A stretch of 64,000 nucleotides of DNA from Paraburkholderia sp. IMGN_8. Lineage in GTDB: Bacteria > Pseudomonadota > Gammaproteobacteria > Burkholderiales > Burkholderiaceae. The translations under genes and the position numbers were made by a program. Positions 17,534 through 26,133 of the stretch are shown one piece after another (within the stretch, counting starts at the first letter, position 1; each line of letters starts with the position of its first letter). A model generated the notes under the pieces. That model was not told the DNA's origin. It did no database searches and saw only the letters and a list, made by a program, of their open reading frames with translations. The DNA lies in NCBI RefSeq assembly GCF_038050405.1, contig NZ_CP150900.1, forward strand, positions 2,914,001-2,978,000, given 5' to 3'.

Positions 17534-17798
17534 GTTTGAGTATGAGCCGCGTCAAGCGGCTTCCGCATGCGAAAACGCGCCAATGATACGCCGTTGCGCT
17601 GCACGGTCTCCCCGGCGAGCAACTGGAAGCCCGCGCAAGAGCCTCGTGGCGAAGGCTTGCGCCATTCGATGGGTCAATTGCACAAGCCGTCGCACCAGCC
17701 GCCGCGCGATCCGTCGCGGTTCTGTCAAACGCGATGGAGTAGACTGCCTGAACGTAATACGCGTTCAATGTGTTCCGTCGATCAATTGGAGGCATACG

Positions 17799-18380
17799 AT
17801 GGCAGCAAAGAAGATCCTGTTCCTGACCGGCGACTTCGCCGAGGATTACGAAACGATGGTGCCGTTCCAGGCACTGCAGGCAGTCGGCCATGTAGTCGAC
17901 GCGGTGTGTCCGAACAAGAACGCAGGCGATCGCATCAAGACCGCCATCCATGATTTTGAAGGCGACCAGACCTACACCGAAAAGCCGGGTCATCAATTCA
18001 CACTCAACGCGTCCTTCGACGACGCCGATGCCCGCCAGTACGACGCGCTAGCGATCGCCGGCGGCCGCGCGCCGGAGTATTTGCGGCTCAACCATAAAGT
18101 GATCGAACTCGTGCGGCAATTCGCCGAAGCGGGCAAGCCGATCGCGGCGATCTGTCATGCCGCACAGTTGCTGGCCGCCGCCGACGTGATCCGCGGCAAG
18201 CGCATTTCCGCCTACCCGGCCTGCGCGCCCGAAGTGAAGCTGGCCGGCGGCGAATACGCCGACATTCCGGTCGACGCTGCGATCACCGACGCCAATTTCG
18301 TCACCGCGCCCGCGTGGCCCGCTCATCCCGAGTGGCTGCGTCAATTCCTCGTGCTGCTCGGCACCCGCATCGAACTCTGA
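17799..18380 (+). CDS. DJ-1/PfpI family protein
   Basis: The start is the ATG at 17799, preceded by TTGGAGG at good spacing. The 193-residue product begins [18 protein letters not shown], with the conserved acidic residue that follows the first strand. The nucleophile elbow is [10 protein letters not shown], with Cys near residue 115 followed by His, as in PfpI-like deglycases and proteases. The family includes Hsp31, YhbO and PfpI, with roles in glyoxal or glycation-damage repair and stress. The exact substrate cannot be read from sequence. It is a single gene divergent from the lipoprotein gene, across 265 bp. Confidence 0.88.
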   Translation: MAAKKILFLTGDFAEDYETMVPFQALQAVGHVVDAVCPNKNAGDRIKTAIHDFEGDQTYTEKPGHQFTLNASFDDADARQYDALAIAGGRAPEYLRLNHKVIELVRQFAEAGKPIAAICHAAQLLAAADVIRGKRISAYPACAPEVKLAGGEYADIPVDAAITDANFVTAPAWPAHPEWLRQFLVLLGTRIEL

Positions 18381-18508
18381 TCTCACAGCGGGCGCCTTGT
18401 CCTTGCGACAACGTGCGCTCGCTCATCCCATCAGCATTTGAGACTAGTCCGATAGTTTGCAGCGGAAGGCTCTCCTACAGTTGCCGGCTGACTTGGGAGC
18501 CTTTTCCG

Positions 18509-18835
18509 ATGGAACTGATTGATTGGATCGTCATTCTCGCCGTCACGCTAATGACAATTGCTTTTTTCTGCGCGCGCACGCCGGCCAGCTGGTCGCGGGA
18601 AAACCGCGCGCGCCGTCTTGCCGGCACGCGTCTGCTGGTGCAAGCCGCGTGCTCGCTGTGGGCGGCGCTGCTGATCCTCGCACACGGCCTGTTCGCGCTC
18701 GACGGCCTGCCCGGCTTGCACCCCGCCCCTCTGGAGGCGCTCACGGGCGTCGTTATCCTCATCTGCTTCAGCTGCTACTGGTCGATTCGCGCGAGCAAGC
18801 TGCTCAAACCGCGCCGTCTGTTTACCGCGTACTGA
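18509..18835 (+). CDS. Small three-helix membrane protein, function unknown
   Basis: The ATG at 18509 follows TTGGGAGC at a workable distance and gives MELIDWIVILAVTLM. The 108-residue product has three hydrophobic segments at about residues 5-22, 42-62 and 76-94, and a basic C-terminus. I recognise no family. Its 3' end overlaps the 3' end of the convergent histidine kinase gene by 14 bp, so the two messages are complementary at their ends. Confidence 0.7.
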   Translation: MELIDWIVILAVTLMTIAFFCARTPASWSRENRARRLAGTRLLVQAACSLWAALLILAHGLFALDGLPGLHPAPLEALTGVVILICFSCYWSIRASKLLKPRRLFTAY

Positions 18836-20588
18836 CGCTCTGCGCCGAATTGGCGGCGCGCGCAGCAGCACTGCCGCCGCCACTTAGATCACGGCCATCA
18901 CGCCCACCGCGACCATCACGCATCTCCCGCGCATCGCGAACTTCGTTAAGATCGCCCGCTTCAAGCGTGGCCTGCGCCGCCTCGGCAGCCAGGTGCGCCG
19001 CCCGCGCCTCGGCCTCGGGCAATGACAGATAAAAGGTCGTCCCCTGAGCTTCTTTCGACTCCGCCCACACGCGCCCGCCGTGCCGCTCCACCATGCGCCG
19101 AACCAGCGCGAGGCCGATCCCCTCGCCCGCAGCCACATTGCCGTGCAGCCGCTGAAACGCGTTAAAAAGCCGCGGCAACGCGACGGCCGGAATGCCCAGA
19201 CCGTTGTCCCGCACATAGAAAATCCGTAGCGAATGCACGCCCGGCGGCGCCGGCGTCGTGCCGATCTCGATGCGGCCTTCGCGCGACGGGTCCAGATAAT
19301 TGACCGCATTGCCGATCAGATTCGCGAACACCTGCTCGAGCGCGGTCGGGTCGCCCCAGACCGCCGGCAATTCATCGACGATGACGCGGGCGCGGCGCGC
19401 CCGGATCGACGCCTGCATCGCATCGACCACACGGGGCACGATGTCACGCACCTCGACCTTCTGCTGCCGGTACTCGACGCGGCCGACGCGCGAGAGCCGC
19501 AGCAGCGCGTCGATGATGTGCGATGCGCGCAGCACGGCCGTCTGCAAGTAGTGCAGCGCTTCGCCGATATCCTCGTCGACCACCCGCTCGATACGCTGCC
19601 GGGTCTCGGCCGTGAGCGACGACTCGCGCACTGCCGCGCGCAACTCGTCGCAGGCGCGAATCAGTTCTTTAGAAAATCCCTGCAGATTCACCAGCGGCGC
19701 GCGCAGATCGTGCGACACGCTGTAAATGAACATTTCGTTTTCCTGGGTCTGCTGCCGCAAGGTCTCGTTGATGCGCGCGAGCTCACCGGTGCGGCGCGTG
19801 AGATCGGACTGGAAGCGCGCCTGGAAGCGCTCGGCTTCGAGTAGACGCCGGCTGGTTTCGTGCAAAGTCAGATCGAGCCGGGCAATCTCGTCGGTGCCTG
19901 GGCCGAGCGGCGCTAGCGGCTCATTTCCCGCAAGGCGCCCGGCGTTGTCGGACAGCAGCGCGAGGCGGCCGCGCACGCCGCGCGTAAAAAGCCAGACCGC
20001 GAGCGCGACGAACAGCAAGGAACCGAACACCGCGGCGACCACCAGCATCTGCTGACGTTCGCGCGCGGCGTCGGCGGCATTCGAGCGCTCCGTGTCGAGG
20101 CGCCGCTCTTCGGTCTGGAACGCCACCACCTGCTGGCGGAAACGATCGAGCACGTCGGCCGCCGCGAGATCGCGGAACCGCTCGACCACATCGCGCCGCC
20201 GCCCGGAACGCAGCATGTCCTGCATGCGATCCGACCACTGGCGATACGCCTGCACAGCCTGGCGCACCTGAACCACGCGCTCGACTTGCGCCGGGTTGTC
20301 GGCAACCAGTTCGGCCAGTTGATCGATGCGCCGGTCGACGTCCACCCACAGCGTGACAGGCGTGCCGAAGCGGGTATCGCCGGCGAGCACCGCACCACGC
20401 AGACGCACCGATTCGCCGAGCACCGGTTCGAGAATCGCGGTGGTCTGGCGCAGTACTTCTTCGCTATGGATGGCCCATTGCTCCGCTTGCGTCGCATCCG
20501 CCTGCGCCTTGACCAGTCCGGACAGGAGCGCCAGTTCGAGGAAGGCCGGAATCGCGATCAGCAGCAAGCCTTTGGTGGTCAGTCTCAT
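18822..20588 (-). CDS. Orphan sensor histidine kinase with periplasmic CHASE3-like domain
   Basis: I took the ATG at 20588 (MRLTTKGLLLIAIPAFLELA), which gives a proper first membrane helix; an upstream ATG would add 17 polar residues. The 588-residue protein has a periplasmic helical sensor of about 160 residues (CHASE3-like), a second membrane helix near 183-205, a HAMP-like stretch, then the dimerisation box YSVSHDLRAPL with His near 293. The ATPase boxes are NLIGNAVNYLDPS (N), VRDNGLGIPA (G1) and EGIGLALVRRMVERHGG (G2). No response regulator gene is adjacent. The Ala/Asp/Arg-rich C-terminal tail is unusual and overlaps the convergent membrane gene by 14 bp. Confidence 0.88.
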   Translation of the reverse strand: MRLTTKGLLLIAIPAFLELALLSGLVKAQADATQAEQWAIHSEEVLRQTTAILEPVLGESVRLRGAVLAGDTRFGTPVTLWVDVDRRIDQLAELVADNPAQVERVVQVRQAVQAYRQWSDRMQDMLRSGRRRDVVERFRDLAAADVLDRFRQQVVAFQTEERRLDTERSNAADAARERQQMLVVAAVFGSLLFVALAVWLFTRGVRGRLALLSDNAGRLAGNEPLAPLGPGTDEIARLDLTLHETSRRLLEAERFQARFQSDLTRRTGELARINETLRQQTQENEMFIYSVSHDLRAPLVNLQGFSKELIRACDELRAAVRESSLTAETRQRIERVVDEDIGEALHYLQTAVLRASHIIDALLRLSRVGRVEYRQQKVEVRDIVPRVVDAMQASIRARRARVIVDELPAVWGDPTALEQVFANLIGNAVNYLDPSREGRIEIGTTPAPPGVHSLRIFYVRDNGLGIPAVALPRLFNAFQRLHGNVAAGEGIGLALVRRMVERHGGRVWAESKEAQGTTFYLSLPEAEARAAHLAAEAAQATLEAGDLNEVRDAREMRDGRGGRDGRDLSGGGSAAARAANSAQSVSTR

Positions 20589-20820
20589 GCGTGCGCATTG
20601 GAGTTCGGTGGCCCGGCAGCTGATGCGCGGGGACGGCACATTATGTCGGCGTTTTAACGCGAAGACAAAGACAGAGCGCGGCGTGACGGCGGTTCTTCAA
20701 GTAATGGTGGAGACCGTGCTCCGAGAATGAGCATTCGCCTTCGGGAATTTTAATTAAAACGTAAATCAAATCGGATAAATTGCCCAAACTTGGGGCATTT
20801 TGACCGCCGCAATACCGAAA

Positions 20821-20837
20821 TGCACCTTTACTGTGCA
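20821..20837. promoter_or_regulatory. NtrC-type binding site upstream of amt
   Basis: TGCACCTTTACTGTGCA has the half-sites TGCAC and GTGCA separated by seven bases, the arrangement of the enteric NtrC consensus at glnA. It is centred about 145 bp upstream of the start predicted from the sigma-54 element at 20948-20963, a typical enhancer distance. Confidence 0.6.
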
Positions 20838-20947
20838 TTCCTTGCGATTAAAGGTACTTATCGTGTAGCCGGCCGCACAGTGCAGCAACCACTACAAAGC
20901 GCATTCCGGTGCGGCTTTGCACCGAATCGAGGCTTTCGGCACAAGTT

Positions 20948-20963
20948 TGGCCCGCTTCTTGCG
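20948..20963 (+). promoter_or_regulatory. Sigma-54 promoter of amt
   Basis: TGGCCC-GCTTC-TTGCG fits the -24/-12 consensus TGGCAC-N5-TTGCW, keeping the invariant GG and GC. The predicted start is near 20973, about 30 bases before the amt ATG at 21003. Together with the upstream NtrC-like dyad this indicates induction under nitrogen limitation. Confidence 0.65.
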
Positions 20964-21002
20964 TTCACTGCCCGCTTTTTTTGGCATAAGCGGGACACAT
21001 CG

Positions 21003-22205
21003 ATGGAAAGCTTGAAAACCGGCACCGATACCCTCTTCCTGTTGTTGGGTGCCGCAATGGTGCTCGCCATGCATGCGGGCTTCGCGTTTCTCGAACTCGG
21101 TACGGTACGCAAAAAGAATCAGGTCAACGCGCTGGTCAAGATTCTGGTGGACTTCTCGGTCTCGACGATCGCGTATTTCTTCATCGGCTACACCATCGCC
21201 TACGGCGTGCAGTTTTTCGGCAGCGCCGAGTCGCTGGCCGCGCACAACGGCTATGCGCTGGTGCGCTTCTTTTTCCTGCTGACCTTCGCCGCGGCGATTC
21301 CGGCGATCGTTTCGGGCGGCATCGCCGAGCGCTCGAAATTCAACCCGCAACTATTCGCAACCTTCGTGCTGGTCGGCTTCATCTACCCGTTCTTCGAAGG
21401 GATCGCGTGGGACGACCGCTTCGGCATCCAGACGTGGCTTACCCAATTGTTCGGCGTGCCGTTTCACGACTTCGCGGGCTCCGTGGTGGTGCATGCATTC
21501 GGCGGCTGGGTCGCGTTGCCGGCCGTGCTGCTGCTCGGCGCGCGCCACGGCCGCTATCACCGCGACGGCGGCATCGCCGCGCATCCGCCATCGAATATTC
21601 CGTTCCTGGCGCTGGGCGCATGGGTGCTGGCAGTCGGCTGGTTCGGCTTTAACGTGATGAGCGCGCAGACCATCGACAAGATCAGCGGTCTGGTCGCGGT
21701 CAATTCGCTGATGGCGATGGTCGGCGGCACGCTGACGGCGTGGCTCGCGGGCCGCAACGACCCCGGCTTCACGTACAACGGGCCGCTCGCCGGACTGGTC
21801 GCCGTATGCGCCGGCTCCGATGCGATGCATCCGCTCGGCGCGCTGGTGACCGGCGGCATCGCGGGCGCGCTGTTCGTCTACATGTTCACCTGTGTGCAGA
21901 ACCGCTGGCGCGTCGACGACGTGCTCGGCGTGTGGCCGCTGCACGGCCTGTGCGGCGCGTGGGGCGGGCTGGCGGCGGGCATCTTCGGCTTGCACGCGCT
22001 CGGCGGGCTGGGCGGCGTGTCGTTCGGCGCGCAACTGATCGGCACGCTAGGCGGCATCGCGATCGCGTCGCTCGGCGGCACGCTTGTATACGGCGCGATT
22101 CGCCTGACAGTGGGCCTGCGGCTCGACCAGGAAGACGAATACAACGGCGCGGATCTGTCGATCCACAAGATTTCGGCAACGCCGGAGCGCGAAAGCGTCG
22201 GCTGA
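21003..22205 (+). CDS. amt: Ammonium transporter (Amt/MEP/Rh family)
   Basis: The ATG at 21003 gives [20 protein letters not shown]; the longer open frame begins in noncoding leader. The 400-residue product has the eleven-helix Amt pattern. Conserved segments are [27 protein letters not shown] (the first pore His lies in VVHAFGG), GWFGFN and [18 protein letters not shown] (containing the second pore His). It conducts ammonium across the inner membrane. Unlike many proteobacterial amt genes there is no glnK directly upstream, so PII control would come from elsewhere in the genome. Transcription is predicted from the sigma-54 element just upstream. Confidence 0.95.
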   Translation: MESLKTGTDTLFLLLGAAMVLAMHAGFAFLELGTVRKKNQVNALVKILVDFSVSTIAYFFIGYTIAYGVQFFGSAESLAAHNGYALVRFFFLLTFAAAIPAIVSGGIAERSKFNPQLFATFVLVGFIYPFFEGIAWDDRFGIQTWLTQLFGVPFHDFAGSVVVHAFGGWVALPAVLLLGARHGRYHRDGGIAAHPPSNIPFLALGAWVLAVGWFGFNVMSAQTIDKISGLVAVNSLMAMVGGTLTAWLAGRNDPGFTYNGPLAGLVAVCAGSDAMHPLGALVTGGIAGALFVYMFTCVQNRWRVDDVLGVWPLHGLCGAWGGLAAGIFGLHALGGLGGVSFGAQLIGTLGGIAIASLGGTLVYGAIRLTVGLRLDQEDEYNGADLSIHKISATPERESVG

Positions 22206-22224
22206 TTATCGATATCGCCTCCGC

Positions 22225-22260
22225 GGCACGGCGCACGGTCCCCGCAGCGGGCGCCGTGCC
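22225..22260 (+). terminator. GC-rich hairpin after amt
   Basis: GGCACGGCGC (22225-22234) and GCGCCGTGCC (22251-22260) form a perfect 10-bp stem 20 bases after the amt stop. There is no T-run, so this is either a weak terminator or an RNA-stabilising hairpin. Confidence 0.5.
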
Positions 22261-22440
22261 GATGATAGACTTGCGCGCCGGAGCGGCTTCGTCGCCAGCG
22301 CCTCGACTGCTTCGAGGCCGACGATGCACCGGCAGCGGGCCGACCGCGCGCCGCTTCGCCCAGGCTGGCCGCGGACACGGCGGCCGGCGCGCTCCATCCG
22401 CTCCGACGACCATTCGACACTGCTGCCACACCTTATCGAT

Positions 22441-22821
22441 ATGTATCTGTCCATTCTCGCGGTTGGCATCGGCGGCGCGCTCGGCTCGCTGTTCCGCTGG
22501 TTCCTCGGCATCCGTCTGAACGGCTTATTTGCCGGTTTGCCGCTCGGCACCTTCGCCGCCAATGTGATTGCGGGCTACATCATCGGCGTCGCCGTCGCGG
22601 GGTTCGCGCGGGCGCCGCAGATCGCGCCGGAATGGCGGCTTTTCGTCATTACCGGTCTGATGGGCGGCCTGTCGACCTTCTCGACCTTTTCAGCGGAAGT
22701 CGTGCAGCGTTTGCAGGACGGCCGGCTCGGCTGGGCCGCCGGCGAGATCGTGATTCACGTGGGGGCGTCGCTGGTGATGACCGTGCTCGGGATTGCGACC
22801 GTCGCGCTGCTGGCGCGCTGA
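22441..22821 (+). CDS. crcB: Fluoride ion channel CrcB/Fluc
   Basis: The ATG at 22441 begins [20 protein letters not shown], the standard CrcB start. The 126-residue product has four membrane helices and the signature segments [15 protein letters not shown] (pore Asn) and [17 protein letters not shown], with the Phe and Ser/Thr residues of the fluoride path. CrcB works as a dual-topology dimer that expels toxic fluoride. I looked for a fluoride riboswitch in the 235-bp leader and did not recognise its conserved pseudoknot sequence. Confidence 0.95.
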   Translation: MYLSILAVGIGGALGSLFRWFLGIRLNGLFAGLPLGTFAANVIAGYIIGVAVAGFARAPQIAPEWRLFVITGLMGGLSTFSTFSAEVVQRLQDGRLGWAAGEIVIHVGASLVMTVLGIATVALLAR

Positions 22822-22948
22822 AGCGCCCGATGCGTAGCGGTAGCGCTATCGCGTTGCCCGCAACCTCACGTGTGCCCCCGCCGGCGCGAAACGACGCGAT
22901 TTCCGCCGCTGCCGCGCGGCCATATACGTCGCCAAATACCGAAGGACG

Positions 22949-22980
22949 AAAAAAAAGACGTCACGTTGCCGTGACGCCTT
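22949..22980 (-). terminator. Intrinsic terminator on the minus strand
   Basis: On the minus strand CGTCACG-GCAA-CGTGACG (22976-22959), extended by AAG/CTT, is followed by TC and then eight T residues (22956-22949). On the plus strand the hairpin is followed by CCTTAAAAAG, a poor terminator, so it points to minus-strand transcription. Confidence 0.6.
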
Positions 22981-23172
22981 AAAAAGTTCTAGCCATTCCG
23001 AGGGCCGTGCTAGAACCTGAGAGACGGTATTTCGAAAGTTTGCCCGGCGACGCGGACAGGAACAGCGCGGACAACTGGCAGACACAATGCGGACAGCGGC
23101 GCGACCACGTTTGGCTCAAAACTTCAGTTCAAAACTTGAAATTCTCGAACACCAAACCGTCTTTCGAAATGA
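22949..23172 (-). ncRNA. Candidate small RNA on the minus strand, crcB-iclR interval
   Basis: On the minus strand a possible promoter (TTGACT at 23207-23202, 17-base spacer, AAAAAT at 23184-23179) is followed about 220 bases later by a hairpin and eight T residues, a good intrinsic terminator. Between them are two further pairing elements: an 8-bp stem GTTCTAGC/GCTAGAAC (23016-23009 with 22993-22986) and a long-range 10-bp pair ATTTCGAAAG/CTTTCGAAAT (23170-23161 with 23038-23029). No minus-strand protein gene exists that this terminator could serve. The palindromic core of the second pair makes that pairing less informative. Speculative. Confidence 0.35.
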
Positions 23173-23378
23173 GGTTCCATTTTTTATGGTTATGCTGACT
23201 AAGTCAAGAAAAATTTGGAGAGCCTTCATTCGTCTCGGCAAAATATTCCGATACAATGAATCTTCATATAAAAAATGGACTCCATGCCCCATCAAGGGTC
23301 CGTCGGCAGACGATATTGCCGGTTGGCCGCTAATAGCGTGTGATCAAATAAATTGAAATATAGTTCCAAAAAAACGAC

Positions 23379-24215
23379 ATGATCCGACCAACGCCTTCCC
23401 AGACTGCTGCTGACCCAGCCAGAGAGAAAGAGGGCTCGGGAGACGAAGTCACCGCGCTGGCACGCGGCTTGACCGTGCTGCGCTCGATCGCGGCCGCTGA
23501 CGCGCCGCTCAGCAACCGCGAACTGACCGAACTCACCGGCATTCCGAAACCGACCGTCTCGCGGATCACGGCCACGCTGGTCAGTGCGGGTTTCCTGTTC
23601 CGTTTGCCGGACAGCGAACGTTTCGTGCTGACATCGTCCGTGCTGGAACTGAGCAACGGCTTTCTGCGCAATTTCGACATCCGGGCCCGCGCGCGGCCGT
23701 TCCTGATCGAACTCGCCGAACGCACCGCCCTGTCGGTACACCTGGCCGTGCGCGACCGCCTCGACATGGTGGTGATCGACGCAATCCGGCCGCGTTCGGC
23801 GGTGCTGGTGTCGCGCCTCGAAATCGGCTCGCGGATGGATCTGAGCCGCACCGCGATCGGCCGCGCCTATCTCGCGGCGCTCGCCGAACCGGAACGGGAA
23901 AAGCTGCTGATCGGCTTGCAAGCCGCTGAAGGCGACGATTGGGGTCACGTCAGCAGCCGGCTGGAAGCCGCGCTGCAAGAAACCACCGAGCAAGGCTTCG
24001 CCATCGCAACGGGGGAATGGTACAACGGCCTGAACGCGATCGCGGCGGGTTTCATCGGACCGTCAGGCGAACGCTATGCGGTTAACTGCGGCGGTTCGGC
24101 GGACCAGTGTCCGCGCGACTGGCTAGTGGCGCGCGCGGCGCCGGCGCTGCTCGAATGCATCTCGAAAATCGTCCTCGAAATCGGCGGCACACCTGGGCGC
24201 CGCCTCGACAACTGA
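23379..24215 (+). CDS. IclR-family transcriptional regulator
   Basis: The 278-residue protein has an N-terminal winged helix (LTVLRSIAAADAPLSNRELT, recognition helix IPKPTVSRITATLV) and the IclR effector domain, with LAVRDRLDMVVIDAIRP, SRTAIGRAYLAAL and a C-terminal INAIAAGFIG-type segment reading GLNAIAAGFIGPSGE. IclR proteins sense small catabolic acids and usually control a neighbouring operon. Here no catabolic gene is adjacent; the next gene, on the same strand 478 bp away, is an efflux operon. The target is therefore unclear. An aromatic or short-chain acid effector is typical for the family, not shown here. Confidence 0.9.
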   Translation: MIRPTPSQTAADPAREKEGSGDEVTALARGLTVLRSIAAADAPLSNRELTELTGIPKPTVSRITATLVSAGFLFRLPDSERFVLTSSVLELSNGFLRNFDIRARARPFLIELAERTALSVHLAVRDRLDMVVIDAIRPRSAVLVSRLEIGSRMDLSRTAIGRAYLAALAEPEREKLLIGLQAAEGDDWGHVSSRLEAALQETTEQGFAIATGEWYNGLNAIAAGFIGPSGERYAVNCGGSADQCPRDWLVARAAPALLECISKIVLEIGGTPGRRLDN

Positions 24216-24693
24216 ACCGCGTCGAAGCACCTCGGCCAAAGCCCGGCGCATCCTGTAACCTTCGTAATCAAAAGAAAAATACACGGGTGGACTGTTACAG
24301 AGCGCGCGACGTAGGATCATGCATTCCTGTCGCGGGGCGCTGCGCGGGATTGCCGCTGCAGGGTGCTGCCGGGGGTGCTAAATGAGGCTCGCTTGCAGTT
24401 GTGTCCGGCGCGGTACCTTACCGGCATCGTTGCCGTGGTATGCGCAGTTCGCTGCAGCAATCCGGCTTACTGCATCGGTCTATAACGGCCCGGCCGACCT
24501 GTCACGATGGCGCACCGCATGAACATCTTTGGTTAACATCTTTGCCCCGCGCCTCGGGTAGCATCGCGCTGAACACGCGTGATGCCCCCGCTGTCGAAAC
24601 CGCCTGTTACGCCGCGTGCGTGCCGAGCCGCCGAACTGTCGAGCGGCCTGCCACCCAGCGGCTCACATCCAAGCCAGCCACCTGATCGAACCG
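24216..24693. other. 478-bp intergenic region upstream of mdtA
   Basis: I see no gene. Two weak signals may be regulatory: the imperfect dyad TACC...CGGCA-TCGT-TGCCG...GGTA at 24414-24440, and a direct repeat AACATCTTTG at 24522-24531 and 24535-24544, 13 bp apart. The efflux operon promoter should be here, but I could not assign its -35 and -10 boxes. Confidence 0.5.
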
Positions 24694-26115
24694 ATGGACG
24701 AACTACAAAAGCATTCGGAAACCTCACGCCCTGCCACTCCGGCTTCCCAACCGGGTTCGCAACCGTCCACCACCGGCCGGCAGGCCGGCGGTCCCGCGGA
24801 CGCCCCAGGCGTAGTGCGGAGGCATCGCGGCCGCACTATCGCACTGATCGTCGCAGTGCTGGTGATCCTTGGGTTCGCGCTGTGGCGCTGGCATCCGTGG
24901 GGCGGACCGGCCGGCAGCGCCAGCGCGGCTGCCGGAGCGAGCGGCGCAAGCAGCGGCCGCGCGGGCCGCGGCGGCCCCCCGGGAGGCATGGCCAACATGC
25001 CGCAGCCCGTTCACGTCGCTACCGCCACGCAAGGCGAGATGCCGGTCGTGCTGAGCGCGCTCGGCACGGTCACGCCGCTCGCCAACGTGACCGTGCTGCC
25101 GCAATTGAGCGGCGTGCTGCAGGACGTGTATTTCACGGAAGGCCAGATGGTCAAGAAGGGCGATGTGCTCGCGCAGATCGACCCTCGTCCGTATCAGATC
25201 TCGCTCGACAACGCGCAAGGCACGCTGGCGCGCGACGAGGCGCTGCTGCAAACCGCCCGCCTCGACCTGAAGCGTTACCAGACCCTGCTCGCGCAAGACT
25301 CGATCGCAGCCCAGCAGGTCGACACGCAGGCCTCGCTCGTCAGGCAATACGAAGGCACGGTGAAGTCCGACAAGGCCAACATCGACACCTTCAAGCTCGA
25401 CCTGGTCTACGCGCGCATCACCGCGCCGGTGTCGGGGCGAGTCGGCTTGCGCCAGGTCGATCCGGGCAACTACGTGACGCCGAGCCTGACCAACGGCATC
25501 GTCGTGATCACGCAGTTGCAGCCGATCAGCGTGATCTTCACGACCTCGGAAGACAACCTGCAGCAAATTCTCCAGCAAACGCAAATCGGCGCGAAGCTCT
25601 CGGTCACCGCTTATGACCGCAGCAACACGACCTCGCTCGAAGGCGGCACGCTCGAAACGCTCGACAACCAGATCGACACCACCACCGGCACGGTCAAGCT
25701 GCGCGCGATCTTCCAGAACACGAAGAACCTGCTGTTTCCGAATCAGTTCGTCAACACGCGCTTGCTGGTGAGCACGATCAAGGACGCGGTGATCGTACCG
25801 ACCCCGGCCGTGCTGAACGGTTCGATGGGCCAGTTCGTGTACGTCGTGAAACCGGACAATACGGTGACGGTGCGACCGGTCAAGATCGGCCCGGTCGACG
25901 GCGAACGCACCAGCATCAAGTCGGGCCTGCAAGTCGGCGAGCGCGTCGTGATCGACGGTTCGGACCGCCTGCGCGAAGGCGCGCAGATCACGATTCCGGC
26001 CGACAGGCCGCGCGGCGCCTCGGGCGCCCGCGGCGCGAGCGGAGCGGCCGCGGCATCGGGTGCATCCGGCGCACGCGGGCATCACGGCAGACATCCGGCG
26101 CAAGCCTCGCAATAA
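24694..26115 (+). CDS. mdtA: RND efflux periplasmic adaptor subunit (MdtA-like)
   Basis: I chose the ATG at 24694 (MDELQKHSETSRP). The 473-residue product has a cytoplasmic N-terminus, one membrane anchor near residues 50-68, then the adaptor fold: PVHVATATQGEMPVVLSALG, TVTPLANVTVLPQLSGVL, the lipoyl half-motif FTEGQMVKKGDVLAQIDPRP, a helical hairpin, and VYARITAPVSGRVGLRQVDP. It bridges the inner-membrane RND pump and an outer-membrane channel. The Gly/Ala/Ser/Arg-rich C-terminus (from about residue 440) looks disordered. It lies 18 bp before mdtB. The sequence pattern and the two following pumps fit MdtABC. Confidence 0.92.
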   Translation: MDELQKHSETSRPATPASQPGSQPSTTGRQAGGPADAPGVVRRHRGRTIALIVAVLVILGFALWRWHPWGGPAGSASAAAGASGASSGRAGRGGPPGGMANMPQPVHVATATQGEMPVVLSALGTVTPLANVTVLPQLSGVLQDVYFTEGQMVKKGDVLAQIDPRPYQISLDNAQGTLARDEALLQTARLDLKRYQTLLAQDSIAAQQVDTQASLVRQYEGTVKSDKANIDTFKLDLVYARITAPVSGRVGLRQVDPGNYVTPSLTNGIVVITQLQPISVIFTTSEDNLQQILQQTQIGAKLSVTAYDRSNTTSLEGGTLETLDNQIDTTTGTVKLRAIFQNTKNLLFPNQFVNTRLLVSTIKDAVIVPTPAVLNGSMGQFVYVVKPDNTVTVRPVKIGPVDGERTSIKSGLQVGERVVIDGSDRLREGAQITIPADRPRGASGARGASGAAAASGASGARGHHGRHPAQASQ

Positions 26116-26133
26116 AGGCATGGCAATTACCGC

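Larger units (their letters stand above)
20589..21002. promoter_or_regulatory. 414-bp divergent regulatory region between histidine kinase and amt
   Basis: This interval holds the NtrC-like and sigma-54-like sites annotated separately and a perfect 12-bp AT palindrome TTTTAATTAAAA at 20748-20759. I see no credible small gene in it. The kinase promoter must be near 20600-20760. Confidence 0.6.
22822..23378. other. 557-bp intergenic region between crcB and iclR-type gene
   Basis: This holds the minus-strand terminator and RNA candidate and an AT-rich stretch (about 23130-23378) that should contain the promoter of the IclR gene. I saw no convincing protein-coding gene. GCGGACA recurs three times between about 23050 and 23100. 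Confidence 0.6.

Noticed and set aside
20908-20923. GGTGC-N6-GCACC dyad as a second NtrC site
   Set aside because: The half-sites are in the reverse order to the NtrC consensus (TGCAC...GTGCA), so I kept only the site at 20821-20837.
22206-22440. Fluoride riboswitch upstream of crcB
   Set aside because: I could not find the conserved loop and pseudoknot segments; only a GC-rich hairpin following amt is visible.
22846-23085. 79-codon minus-strand frame in the crcB-iclR gap
   Set aside because: Its end runs through the intrinsic terminator hairpin and T-run, and the protein is Arg-rich with no family resemblance.
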